Shown in pieces: positions 1-6,918 of a stretch of DNA of 47,368 nucleotides (the first letter of the stretch is position 1; each line of letters opens with the position of its first letter). The stretch is from positions 1 through 47,368 of the forward strand of contig JAUIHN010000001.1 of the NCBI GenBank assembly GCA_030432305.1, given 5' to 3'. This stretch comes from a bacterium. GTDB lineage: Bacteria > Patescibacteriota > Saccharimonadia > Saccharimonadales > Saccharimonadaceae. Position numbers and translations under genes: made by a program. The notes under the pieces were generated by a model. That model did not search any database. It was not told the origin of the DNA and saw nothing but the letters and a program-made list of their open reading frames with translations.

Positions 1-23
1 TGAGGAATGACAAAAAAACAAAC

Positions 24-746
24 ATGGATGTACTCACCCCCCTCGCCGCAATCGCTCTCGCTGGACTTATCCACGCCAGCTTTCAATTGAGCATAAGTAC
101 ACTCACGCTCCTCAGTGGTCACGCGCTGGGTAAAAACGCTTCCAGAACACGGCTCGTCAAGCTCGTCAGCGGCTTCTCTCTCGGCACTGTCCTCATGACG
201 CTGCTGCTACTTTCGGCCACCACACTGTGGCTTCAGCTGGCGTTTGAAGGCAGCGTACCTGATATCGCCTGGGCGACGACGTGCGGTTTCTTACTTGGCC
301 TCAGCATCGCTGTATGGGTGTTTTACTACCGCAGAGAACCCGGCACGAGTTTATGGGTGCCACGAGGGCTGGCTCGCTATCTGGTAAAGCGCAGCAAAGC
401 CACCAAGGCATCGGCCGAAGCATTTGGGCTCGGCATGACCAGTGTTGTTTCTGAAGTGCTATTTATCGCCGGACCGCTTCTGGTCACTGCACTGCTCATT
501 CTCCAGCTTGAGCCGCTCTGGCAGATCACCGGCATCGGCATTTACGCGCTTTTGTCGCTGCTGCCATTTCTGTTCGTGGCAGCGCGGATTTCTGGCGGTT
601 ACAATATCGGGAAGATTCAGCGCTGGAGAGCCGACAACAAGGGATTTTTGCAGTTCATTGCTGGTCTCGGCCTAGTGGTGTTGGCATTTTGCGTGTACGT
701 GAGCCAAGTTAGCCAGGGTGCCGCGTTCCTGGGCGAGGGGCTATAG
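24..746 (+). CDS. Polytopic membrane protein, about six TM segments, function unknown
   Basis: A 240-residue, strongly hydrophobic protein. Apparent membrane spans lie near residues 5-30, 48-75, 82-100, 140-160, 168-187 and 212-232, with basic loops between them (for example around residues 103-128). The size and six-span layout recall small exporters such as LysE or CcdA, but I recognise no diagnostic motif and assign no function. It is the first gene of an apparent operon: its TAG stop abuts the ATG of the next gene with no spacer, which suggests translational coupling. The start is uncertain because the only SD-like bases (GAGG at 2-5) lie too far upstream. The first bases of the window may be the tail of a preceding gene. 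Confidence 0.7.
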   Translation: MDVLTPLAAIALAGLIHASFQLSISTLTLLSGHALGKNASRTRLVKLVSGFSLGTVLMTLLLLSATTLWLQLAFEGSVPDIAWATTCGFLLGLSIAVWVFYYRREPGTSLWVPRGLARYLVKRSKATKASAEAFGLGMTSVVSEVLFIAGPLLVTALLILQLEPLWQITGIGIYALLSLLPFLFVAARISGGYNIGKIQRWRADNKGFLQFIAGLGLVVLAFCVYVSQVSQGAAFLGEGL

Positions 747-1031
747 ATGAGCAACACGACCTACATCGTGAAGCGACGAGGCAAACGACCGACCGAAGCC
801 TTTAGCCGCGACAAGTTGCACACCAGCATAGTGGCTACCTGCCTCAGCGTGCGCGCGCCCGAAGGCCAGGCACATGAGATTGCGAACAAAGTCTGTGATG
901 CGGTATCTGACTGGCTCGGCAATAAACCCGAAGTCACCAGCGAAGACGTGCGCCGAAAAGCCACGACCGTGCTAGCAAAGTACCACTCTGAGGCCGCCCA
1001 TTTATACAAACATCACCACATGGTTATTTAA
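747..1031 (+). CDS. Stand-alone ATP-cone domain protein
   Basis: A 94-residue protein made almost entirely of an ATP-cone domain. The N-terminal VKRRGKR strand, the FSRDKL segment, and the C-terminal helix ending AKYHSEAAHLYKHH follow the ATP-cone pattern of NrdR and class I/III ribonucleotide reductases. ATP-cones bind ATP or dATP and act as allosteric switches. Here there is no attached zinc ribbon (as in NrdR) and no reductase. The ATG directly follows the stop of the upstream membrane gene, and the flavoprotein gene begins 11 bases after this stop, so the three are probably co-transcribed. It may act as a nucleotide-sensing regulator, but its partner is not visible from the sequence. Confidence 0.8.
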   Translation: MSNTTYIVKRRGKRPTEAFSRDKLHTSIVATCLSVRAPEGQAHEIANKVCDAVSDWLGNKPEVTSEDVRRKATTVLAKYHSEAAHLYKHHHMVI

Positions 1032-1042
1032 GGAGACTACCT

Positions 1043-2416
1043 ATGGCAAGAAAACCCTCATTCGACTACGACCTCATCGTTATCGGTAGTGGTGCCGGCG
1101 GTAGCGCTGCCGCCACCATCGCTGCCCGCGAAGGCAAAAAAGTTGCCATTATCGAAGAGAACGAATTCGGCGGCGAGTCGCCAAACTGGGGCGACATACC
1201 ACGGCGCGCCCTGCTTCACGCCGCGCACATCTACGACGAAGCCAGAGGCGGATCAAAATTCGGGCTGCGCTCGGCTACGATTGGCTACAACTACCCGCTC
1301 CTCCAGCACTGGAAAAGCTTGGCCGTCAAGCGCATTGGCAGCGGCAACAATCGCCACTACTACGAAAAACAAGGCGTCGCTACGTACGCGGGTGCGGCTC
1401 GTTTCTTGTCGCCGCACGAAATTACCGTTCATCGGCGGCATCTTTCGGCCGAACGCTTTTTGATCGCCACTGGCGCACACTATAGCGTGCCTGATATCGT
1501 GGGGCTCGAAGAAAATGGTCATCACACCCCGCGCACGATTTTGGAGCTCACCCGGCCGCCAAAGAGCCTCTACATTATCGGCGGAGGCGGTATGGCGCTC
1601 GAACTGGCGCAGCTGATGGCGATTTTTGGCACGCAAGTCTACATCGCCGAAGTTGCTTCTCGCCTCTTGCCTGGCCTGGATAACGAAGCCGGCGAGCTTA
1701 TGTCTAAACTCTTGAAAGACCAAAAAGGCGTCGTCACGCTCACCGAAACCCGTACGCTGTCTGTCGAAAAAGAAGGTCTGGCAAAGCGTGTCATCTACAC
1801 GCGCGGTGGAAATGAAAAGAAAGTCCGCGTCGATGAAGTGTTGGTCGCGGCTGGTCGCATGCCAAACGTCGACCTTGGTCTCGAGAACGCCTCTGTTTCT
1901 TACACGCCAAAAGGCGTCGATGTCAATGACCACCTCCAAACCAGCGCTCGGCATATCTACGCCGCGGGCGATGTATTGGGCAAAAGCACACAGACGCACA
2001 CCGCTCTTATGCAAAGCCGTATCGCCGCGCATAATTTGTTCAAGAAGAATAAGGTAACGCCAGATTACACCGCCACGCCACGCCTGATTTCTACCTACCC
2101 AGCCATTGCCGCTGTTGGCCTGAGCGAAGACGATTGCTTGCGGCGCGACCTCGCGATTTCAACTGCTATGGTGCCGCTTTCCATCGTAGCCAGAAGCACC
2201 ACGGCTGGACTTGGCGATGGGTTTGTAAAGATTATTACCGATAAAAAAGGTGTCCTTCTAGGCGCCACTGTCGTATCACCCGCAGCCGGCGAAATGATTC
2301 ACGAGCTCGCCCTAGCTGTTAAATACGGCCTAACCGCCGAGGAGCTTGCTGAGACACCTCACGCTTTCTTGAGCTGGAGCGAAGCCATCAGAGTAGCGGC
2401 AACGAAAATCGGGTAG
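1043..2416 (+). CDS. Pyridine nucleotide-disulfide oxidoreductase family flavoprotein lacking the redox cysteines
   Basis: A full-length (457 aa) relative of dihydrolipoamide dehydrogenase and mercuric reductase. Visible parts are the FAD Rossmann motif VIGSGAGG (13-20), a second Rossmann motif IIGGGGMALE for NAD(P)H (near 180), the second FAD motif IYAAGD, and the C-terminal dimerisation domain. The active-site motif, normally GGxCxNxGCxP, reads GGESPNWGDIP, so the two cysteines are Ser46 and Asp51. The C-terminal His of the HPTxxE motif is Phe442, although Glu447 remains. Loss of disulfide and base together argues against dithiol chemistry. An NAD(P)H oxidase or quinone/diaphorase-type activity is possible. 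A good SD (AAGGAGA at 1030-1036) precedes the ATG. It is third in the operon and ends 1 bp from a convergent gene. Confidence 0.88.
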   Translation: MARKPSFDYDLIVIGSGAGGSAAATIAAREGKKVAIIEENEFGGESPNWGDIPRRALLHAAHIYDEARGGSKFGLRSATIGYNYPLLQHWKSLAVKRIGSGNNRHYYEKQGVATYAGAARFLSPHEITVHRRHLSAERFLIATGAHYSVPDIVGLEENGHHTPRTILELTRPPKSLYIIGGGGMALELAQLMAIFGTQVYIAEVASRLLPGLDNEAGELMSKLLKDQKGVVTLTETRTLSVEKEGLAKRVIYTRGGNEKKVRVDEVLVAAGRMPNVDLGLENASVSYTPKGVDVNDHLQTSARHIYAAGDVLGKSTQTHTALMQSRIAAHNLFKKNKVTPDYTATPRLISTYPAIAAVGLSEDDCLRRDLAISTAMVPLSIVARSTTAGLGDGFVKIITDKKGVLLGATVVSPAAGEMIHELALAVKYGLTAEELAETPHAFLSWSEAIRVAATKIG

Positions 2417-2417
2417 C

Positions 2418-3248
2418 CTACTCCCTGTGGCGAGCTCGTCGCACTAGCGACCATACGGCCGCCACGATCAGCAAACCTGCGCCAAGACCAAAAGCTACCG
2501 CCCATCCGGACAACACCGTTGGCAAATACACATCTACCTCCCGTAGTGCTAGCCCCACTGTGTCTCTTTGTTCTGAGGGCTCGGGTGGGCTTGATGAATT
2601 CGTAGCTACCACAGACAGCCCAAACGCCAGCGCTCCCAGCCAACTCGCCAGCACGAGCACGACGCCCGGGGTGATGAGACGCCCCAGACCAGCGCTGAAA
2701 TAGACAGCGGGAGCAACTAGAATAATAAGCGCTGCCAGTGCTAGCCAGCGAATGCCAGACAGCCTCTCGTGACTCTCGCTGCTCACCAGGCCAAGTAACT
2801 GAGCGTCGTTTTCGAACTTCTCCCGCTCGACCGGATCATCAGAAATCGAAGCCGCAAAGCCTTCCACGCCGTCATCATACAGCGGCTCGGCCATTTGCCT
2901 GGCTACCGCCAGCCGCAGCTCACGTGCCGACAATGTTTCCACTTGCTCTCTGGTGAGTACGATTGGCATGCCTTCGATTGGCCTGAATTCCTCTTGGTCG
3001 CTCGCCAGCCACTGTGTTCTTATTTGCTCCATGCCGGTGTCTTCATCAAGCCCATCGGGGCTAAACTGCAACGCCACCAGCGTGGTCGTCACCGGAACAG
3101 CTACTTCTCTGTCTGTGGCTTGGGTCGCCGTGTCTATCCATAAAAATACAATTACCGCCACGCCGAGCAGCAAAGCGAAAATCCATTTCGCATCGACATG
3201 CCAGTACGGGCGCGTCCTAGCGGTAACCTTATTCGCCGTTTTTGCCAT
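2418..3248 (-). CDS. Membrane protein with one N-terminal and three C-terminal TM segments
   Basis: A 276-residue protein with a TM segment at about 21-38, a roughly 125-residue polar region probably outside the membrane, then three TM segments near 167-185, 191-213 and 247-265, and an RRARHRE tail. The polar part is acidic and predicted helical, with no cysteines. I recognise no family. The gene is convergent with the flavoprotein gene, with a single base between stops. Upstream there is no SD. A weak -10-like GATAGT sits six bases before the ATG, which would fit the leaderless pattern elsewhere in the window, but it is too poor to count. Confidence 0.65.
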   Translation of the reverse strand: MAKTANKVTARTRPYWHVDAKWIFALLLGVAVIVFLWIDTATQATDREVAVPVTTTLVALQFSPDGLDEDTGMEQIRTQWLASDQEEFRPIEGMPIVLTREQVETLSARELRLAVARQMAEPLYDDGVEGFAASISDDPVEREKFENDAQLLGLVSSESHERLSGIRWLALAALIILVAPAVYFSAGLGRLITPGVVLVLASWLGALAFGLSVVATNSSSPPEPSEQRDTVGLALREVDVYLPTVLSGWAVAFGLGAGLLIVAAVWSLVRRARHRE

Positions 3249-3279
3249 GCTCTTACTATCGCCGTGTTGGTTATGGTTG

Positions 3280-4182
3280 TCAAATAACCAGCTTACTCTC
3301 CAGGTGTTCGTGCAGCCACTGAGCAGTCTCCTTGCTCTTTGCCTTGTCTGCGAACTCTATCGTCCAGAGTGCATTTGTCGCCCGGTACAGGGCCTCCCTT
3401 TCGTCCAAATGCTCTGCCTCAAGACCAAACTTTTTGGCAAACTCATACTTCTCGCCGTATCGTCCGGGCCACCAAAAATCCAAACGAGCAAAGTCGCTCA
3501 TCCAGTCTCCATACGCAAGCTGAGCCCAGTCAAGCACCGCCGCAACCTGACCGTCATGCACTAACATATTATCAAACGCTGGATCACCATGAAGTAGTCG
3601 ACGCTCTTCTGAGGCAAATGACAGGTTTGCTCTATACTGTTCAAAGAACGCATCAACTAGTGTAGTAGGTAGCCCTATGCTCGCAGCATTGGCCTTGAAA
3701 GCCTCAACGCCAGTCTTCTCTACCGTTTTTACATGTTCGTGCCACGTGCTGTGCTTTGCGCTTCCGCTCAAGACATTTACTTCGCCGTATCCTGTGCTAA
3801 ACGAGATATCGGCATGAAAAGTGGCAGCAAGTGTATTTTGTATGCTCGGCAAAGCTTCGGCGAGCTCTTCGTCCTTCAAGGTGTTGCTTGTCTTGCCGTT
3901 TGCAAAATCGGTGACGCAGTAACTGACTTCACCATTAAAGTCACCAATCTCCCTGACCTTTGGTATTGGCATTATTTCACCAAAACGTTCAAAAGCAAAC
4001 TCATCGACCCTGAAGTTCGCATCTGTCTCGGCTAGCCGCAGCACACACTTCTCGTCGCCAGCCCTAAAGCTATAGGCCTGGGAAATATGACCCTCAACCA
4101 GCGGACAAACACTCTCCGGCGCAGCCTGCCAAGAGGCGCTCAAGAAGCGAACGACCTCCGGTACCGTGTACTGCGTTTTCAT
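3280..4182 (-). CDS. Aminoglycoside phosphotransferase / choline kinase-like (APH family) enzyme
   Basis: A 300-residue APH-fold phosphotransferase. The catalytic loop HGDPAFDN is near residue 196 and the metal-binding segment VLDWAQLAYGD near 217; the N-terminal lobe has the usual short beta strands. Such enzymes transfer phosphate from ATP to hydroxyls of small molecules such as aminoglycosides, homoserine, choline or fructosamine. The substrate cannot be told from sequence, and resistance should not be assumed. It ends in TGA, one of the genes showing that UGA is a stop here. It lies 12 bases downstream of the 119-aa gene on the same strand and is probably co-transcribed with it from the promoter near 4563. 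Confidence 0.8.
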   Translation of the reverse strand: MKTQYTVPEVVRFLSASWQAAPESVCPLVEGHISQAYSFRAGDEKCVLRLAETDANFRVDEFAFERFGEIMPIPKVREIGDFNGEVSYCVTDFANGKTSNTLKDEELAEALPSIQNTLAATFHADISFSTGYGEVNVLSGSAKHSTWHEHVKTVEKTGVEAFKANAASIGLPTTLVDAFFEQYRANLSFASEERRLLHGDPAFDNMLVHDGQVAAVLDWAQLAYGDWMSDFARLDFWWPGRYGEKYEFAKKFGLEAEHLDEREALYRATNALWTIEFADKAKSKETAQWLHEHLESKLVI

Positions 4183-4194
4183 ATCAATTCTTGG

Positions 4195-4554
4195 TCAAAT
4201 CTGATATCTCTTCGGCTCAGCCTGCTCAGACCCTTCGCTATCGCTAAATGTTTGGCTCAGGCCACGTGTATTACCATGCTCGTCGGTGAGCACCCTCCTA
4301 AAGCCTTGTTCTGCTTCATCGTATACATATTCGATTCCCCGTCGCGTCACCAACACCGCACCTTCTTTATCCCCCCAAACGTGCCAATTTCGATATTTAC
4401 TATCGTCGGCCCCAGAACCGAGAGACCAAGGATCAAGTCCGTCTTGACGCATCCTTGCTTCATCGTATTCACTCCCCCAGATCTCTCGAGCAAGTTCTCT
4501 AGCACGATCTATTGGGGTTCTTTCAGGGAGGCTTTGTATACTTTCAAATGACAT
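4195..4554 (-). CDS. Small hypothetical protein
   Basis: A 119-residue soluble acidic protein with no recognised domain. The middle (around residues 55-90) looks beta-rich, with aromatic residues and a GAVLVTRRGIEYVYDEAE segment resembling a small beta-sheet domain. The rest is polar, and the C-terminus (QTFSDSEGSEQAEPKR) is low-complexity. It is first in a two-gene unit with the APH-type kinase, which could mean an accessory role, but nothing proves it. The start codon is preceded by TGCTATAAA with only eight bases between hexamer and ATG and no SD, so translation is probably leaderless. It ends in TGA. Confidence 0.6.
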   Translation of the reverse strand: MSFESIQSLPERTPIDRARELAREIWGSEYDEARMRQDGLDPWSLGSGADDSKYRNWHVWGDKEGAVLVTRRGIEYVYDEAEQGFRRVLTDEHGNTRGLSQTFSDSEGSEQAEPKRYQI

Positions 4555-4562
4555 CTACATAT

Positions 4563-4571
4563 TTTATAGCA
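4563..4571 (-). promoter_or_regulatory. Extended -10 promoter 8 bases before the start codon
   Basis: Minus-strand TGCTATAAA, followed by eight bases and then the ATG at 4554. Transcription would begin at or within a base or two of the start codon. Confidence 0.6.
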
Positions 4572-4690
4572 TATTTTTGAAGCTACGACAACCATTGCCC
4601 TGAGACGCGATTGCCAAAGGAGCGGACAGAATGGCACGGCGTAAACCTCGCGAAAGAAAAAACGACCATCTTTCGATAATCGTTTTTTCC

Positions 4691-4767
4691 TGGTTGCGGG
4701 GAGAGGATTCGAACCTCTGACCTACGGGTTATGAGCCCGTCGAGCTACCAGACTGCTCCACCCCGCG
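4691..4767 (-). tRNA. Initiator tRNA-fMet (CAT)
   Basis: A 77-nt cloverleaf on the minus strand that closely matches bacterial initiator tRNA. Position 1 is C, opposite A72, so the first acceptor pair is unpaired as required for formylation and initiation. The anticodon stem has three consecutive G-C pairs flanking the CTCATAA loop. The 3' CCA is encoded (4691-4693). A TACAAT hexamer at 4775-4780 lies seven bases before the mature 5' end, so the transcript may begin at or next to the mature 5' nucleotide. A truncated copy of the 5' half lies upstream at 4839-4867. Confidence 0.96.
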
Positions 4768-4838
4768 TCGTATAATTGTACTTCGTCGCTTCTACACCCC
4801 GTCATAACCAGGGTTATTCGCGCTTTATGATTCAGAAG

Positions 4839-4867
4839 GAGCTACCAGACTACTCCACCCCGCGTCG
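4839..4867 (-). pseudogene. Truncated duplicate of the 5' part of tRNA-fMet
   Basis: These 29 bases match 4742-4770 with one substitution (g to a). They cover the acceptor 5' strand, the D arm and the start of the next helix of the initiator tRNA, plus a few leader bases. Beyond this the similarity stops: the anticodon arm, T arm and CCA are not intact, although a CATAA remains nearby. It has the same orientation as the real gene, about 70 bases upstream. It looks like a decayed tandem duplication or an insertion scar at a tRNA. Confidence 0.8.
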
Positions 4868-4911
4868 ATAAAAACGCAGTAAAGCGCACGTACTATTCTA
4901 GCAATCAAACG

Positions 4912-5352
4912 CTATTTTTGCAAGTTACGGCGGTTTCGTCCGGACAAAAAATCCATCCACTGCTTGAAGTTACTCGGAGGCTCGCCCGTCACACTTGCCC
5001 GCACTATATTCTCTGCCGGCTCACTACTTGCCGTGCTCGGTGGAAGTATCAGCACTTTCTCGCCTTCGGTACCTAGCCCCAGATACTGCCGCGCGGCCAG
5101 CTCTTTATACTCATCGCTCTGGTAGTAGCGCTGCTCAAACGCCAGCGTCGCGTTTTTGAGCTCGGCCAGCGTCTCTTCACGTTGTTTTATATCGAGAGTG
5201 CGCTGCAGAGTATAATTGCGCTGCATCATCTCTATCGAGCCCCACGCCCAATTAGCACCAATCACGACAGCAATCGCCAGCACGACATTGTTGAGCGTCA
5301 GGTATCGCCAGCGCAAATGGTAGAGCAATTTTCGGATGTTTATTTTTGCCAT
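4912..5352 (-). CDS. FtsB/DivIC-type septum formation initiator
   Basis: A 146-residue bitopic protein. A short basic cytoplasmic N-terminus (KINIRKLLYHLRWR) is followed by a TM segment (about residues 20-38), a coiled coil (about 40-75), and the family's conserved tail ELAARQYLGLGTEGEKVLIL at about 82-101. FtsB/DivIC proteins bridge FtsL and FtsQ/DivIB in the divisome. It is longer than typical FtsB (about 100 aa) because of a roughly 45-residue Ser/Pro/Glu-rich C-terminal extension. An extended -10, TGCTACACT, at 5365-5373 would give a leader of only about five bases. No other division genes lie in the window. Confidence 0.82.
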   Translation of the reverse strand: MAKINIRKLLYHLRWRYLTLNNVVLAIAVVIGANWAWGSIEMMQRNYTLQRTLDIKQREETLAELKNATLAFEQRYYQSDEYKELAARQYLGLGTEGEKVLILPPSTASSEPAENIVRASVTGEPPSNFKQWMDFLSGRNRRNLQK

Positions 5353-5402
5353 AACCCTAATAATAGTGTAGCACTTTTATGGCGTAACAGGGGAAAATAC
5401 AG

Positions 5403-5408
5403 TATACT
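5403..5408 (+). promoter_or_regulatory. -10 element of the CAT-anticodon tRNA
   Basis: TATACT with 11 bases before the mature tRNA 5' end, predicting a 5' leader of about four bases. I see no convincing -35. Confidence 0.5.
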
Positions 5409-5419
5409 AAGCAAGCAAT

Positions 5420-5495
5420 GGGGGTGTAGCTCATCGGTTAGAGCAGGATGCTCATAACGTTTTGGTAGGTGGTTCGATTCCACCCACCCCCACCA
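5420..5495 (+). tRNA. tRNA with CAT anticodon, probably tRNA-Ile2 (lysidine type) or elongator Met
   Basis: A 76-nt cloverleaf. The acceptor GGGGGTG pairs fully with CACCCCC, the T stem GGTGG/CCACC encloses TTCGATT, and the CCA is encoded at 5493-5495. The loop CTCATAA gives anticodon CAT. The initiator features are absent: pair 1-72 is formed and the GGG/CCC anticodon stem is missing. The AGAGCAGG...CTCATAA...TTGGT context resembles tRNA-Ile2, whose C34 is modified to lysidine by TilS, more than elongator Met. The anticodon stem is weak, with several G-U pairs. Identity between Ile2 and Met is not settled. Confidence 0.9.
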
Positions 5496-5533
5496 TGAAA
5501 AATACCAGGTCACTTGGCCTGGTATTTTTCATA
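5496..5533 (+). terminator. Hairpin terminator after the tRNA
   Basis: ATGAAAAATACCAGG pairs with CCTGGTATTTTTCAT around an eight-base loop. The right arm contains the T run, so it should end tRNA transcription. Confidence 0.75.
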
Positions 5534-5687
5534 GACGAGCTGGGTGGGAGCGAACCATCCTTTTGTGCAACAAAAGTGGTTCGTGAAGCGAGAAAAGGAA
5601 ACGAAAAGTTCTTTTCGTCCCTTTTTGAGCGGACATAGGGAGCGAAGCGACCGCCTTCCACCTACAACAACGCCTGGTATTTTTCAT
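5518..5687. repeat. Hairpin-rich insert between 15-bp direct repeats
   Basis: CCTGGTATTTTTCAT occurs at 5518-5532 (also the right arm of the tRNA terminator) and again at 5673-5687. The roughly 140 bp between them hold two strong foldbacks. At 5551-5583, CGAACCA and CTTTTG pair with CAAAAG and TGGTTCG. At about 5588-5630, GCGAGAAAAGG/AAACGAAAAG pairs imperfectly with CTTTTCGT/CCCTTTTTGAGC. No credible gene is present: open frames here run through the tRNA. It resembles a small palindromic insertion or terminator-associated duplication. Confidence 0.6.
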
Positions 5688-5704
5688 CGTGGCTCGCCAG
5701 GGCA

Positions 5705-5750
5705 CAAAAAAGCCCCTCAGAGACAGGATTTGCAGCCGTCTCATTGGGGC
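5705..5750 (-). terminator. Rho-independent terminator of the 68-aa gene
   Basis: Read on the minus strand, GCCCCAATGAGAC pairs with GTCTCTGAGGGGC around a 13-base loop and is followed by TTTTTT. It lies about 60 bases after the stop at 5810. Confidence 0.8.
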
Positions 5751-5809
5751 AATTTTGGCACCTGTTTGTTTGATACTACTGTATCATCAAACCGGTCATG
5801 TTTTCAAGC

Positions 5810-6016
5810 TTATTTTTTCTTGCTGATAGTCAGGAAGCCGTTTCGTGGGTTTTCACGCACTTCGCGGTCTGCTGGTAGATCTGTTGGTGTACCCTTGGCG
5901 TTGTTGTCGGTCTTGGCGAAGAAGAAAATCGTCTGAGGCTTGCCGCCACGGAGAGTTACTTCGCTCTTATATAGATAGTAGGTTACACCCTTACTGTTAG
6001 TGTGCTGGTAAGCCAT
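5810..6016 (-). CDS. Small basic conserved-type protein (68 aa)
   Basis: Starts MAYQHTNSKGVTYYLYKSEV and continues with a TLRGGKPQTIFFFAK strand and a basic KKK tail. It has no TM segment or cysteines and looks like a small all-beta domain. Short proteins of this appearance (VTLRGG...IFFFAK, then ...ENPRNGFLTI) are, from memory, common in Patescibacteria genomes and of unknown function. Strong SD GGAGG about ten bases before the ATG, its own terminator downstream, and location next to tRNA genes suggest a stand-alone, well-expressed gene. A nucleic-acid or ribosome-associated role would fit size and charge but is only a guess. Confidence 0.75.
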   Translation of the reverse strand: MAYQHTNSKGVTYYLYKSEVTLRGGKPQTIFFFAKTDNNAKGTPTDLPADREVRENPRNGFLTISKKK

Positions 6017-6076
6017 ATGTTCTTATACCTCCAATTAGCTTTACAATCTCAAGAGTAGCGCCCCAGGCGACCCCTG

Positions 6077-6715
6077 TCAACTACCGATGTCTTTCTTGCG
6101 CTGTTTTATGACAAGTTGGAGGAAGCCGAAGTGTAGCCAGCGCCCCAGGATAATAAGGGCGATGACTAGGGCAAATAGGGTGGAAAATCCGGCGAAATCC
6201 GGCGACCAAAGCGGCGACACAAAACTGTGTCGGTAGAGTGCCGGATTTGGTAATTCCAGCGTATCATCAATCTCCGGCGCTGCCGGATACTTGCTAATCT
6301 CATCTAGAAAACACTGTAAATACCCGGGTGAATACGAGCTAAAACGCGGCCGACAAATCGCTTCTGCTTGAGCGTTTATGTTGCCGTTTGGGTTGCTGTC
6401 GTTAGTGGCCGCCTGGATAGCTTCGTCGACATCGCGTTCATACTGCTGGGTAAGATCAAACTGGCCGGTGCCGGCGTTCATATGCGCTGCTGCATAGCGT
6501 TGTAAATCGTACATCCGATTGTAAGCATCTTCGTCGCGGCCGTCTTTATCCGCCTGCAACACCGCCTCGCGCCGCTGCGCCATGCCGATGTTATTGAGTC
6601 TCAAAAACGTCGCCGCCACAAAGCCAGCCAACAGCAAAATAAGCAACAGCTGCCAGGTCTTGACGCGCTGAACCTGCTGATACACGTGCCGGATGTGATA
6701 GTATATATGCCTCAT
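6077..6715 (-). CDS. Two-TM hypothetical envelope protein
   Basis: About 212 residues. I chose the ATG at 6715 because AGGTGG sits five bases before it; an in-frame GTG at 6724 would overlap that SD. A TM segment near 20-38 is followed by a polar, presumably external region of about 125 residues (with Cys pairs in AICRPRFSS and LQCFLDE), then a second TM (about 180-198) and a basic tail. The external part is helical with many Tyr/Arg/Asp. An extended -10, TGCTACAAT, lies upstream at 6755-6763. I recognise no family. It ends in TGA. Confidence 0.65.
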   Translation of the reverse strand: MRHIYYHIRHVYQQVQRVKTWQLLLILLLAGFVAATFLRLNNIGMAQRREAVLQADKDGRDEDAYNRMYDLQRYAAAHMNAGTGQFDLTQQYERDVDEAIQAATNDSNPNGNINAQAEAICRPRFSSYSPGYLQCFLDEISKYPAAPEIDDTLELPNPALYRHSFVSPLWSPDFAGFSTLFALVIALIILGRWLHFGFLQLVIKQRKKDIGS

Positions 6716-6802
6716 GACGTCCACCTAGAAAGCCTTTTTAACTACTGTCCATTGTAGCATGGTGTTTATGCGAGTAGCGAATTTGCTTTTTTACGAAAAA
6801 TA

Positions 6803-6829
6803 TTGACAAATACAATCGATATATATAGT
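6803..6829 (+). promoter_or_regulatory. Promoter of the 89-aa small gene
   Basis: Perfect -35 TTGACA (6803-6808) and TATAGT (6824-6829) with a slightly short 15-base spacer in an AT-rich stretch. It implies a leader of about 85 bases that can form hairpins (CTCCGAAG...CTTCGG near 6868-6890). Confidence 0.6.
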
Positions 6830-6900
6830 TACTTGCAAGCGAAGTCCACTTGGACCTTGCTGGTCTCCGAAGGGATGTTCTCTTCGGTTGTTCGTACCTA

Positions 6901-6915
6901 CCACCTAGGAGGTGG
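6901..6915 (+). promoter_or_regulatory. Hairpin burying the Shine-Dalgarno of the 89-aa gene
   Basis: CCACCTAGGAGGTGG: CCACCT pairs with AGGTGG around AGG, sequestering the AGGAGG SD that lies six bases before the ATG at 6919. Confidence 0.5.
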
Positions 6916-6918
6916 AAG

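Noticed and set aside
1253-2032. 259-codon minus-strand open frame
   Set aside because: Lies wholly antisense to the flavoprotein gene, which has clear domain motifs. No SD or family match; a shadow of codon bias.
3280-4182. Calling the APH-fold gene an antibiotic-resistance determinant
   Set aside because: The APH fold covers many metabolic kinases. Nothing in the sequence or neighbourhood points to aminoglycosides.
4087-4551. 154-codon plus-strand open frame
   Set aside because: Antisense to the 119-aa gene and the APH gene start, with no initiation signal or recognisable product.
5452-5744. Short open frames around the CAT tRNA and its terminator
   Set aside because: They run through the tRNA or through the hairpin insert. 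Such products are a common annotation artefact.
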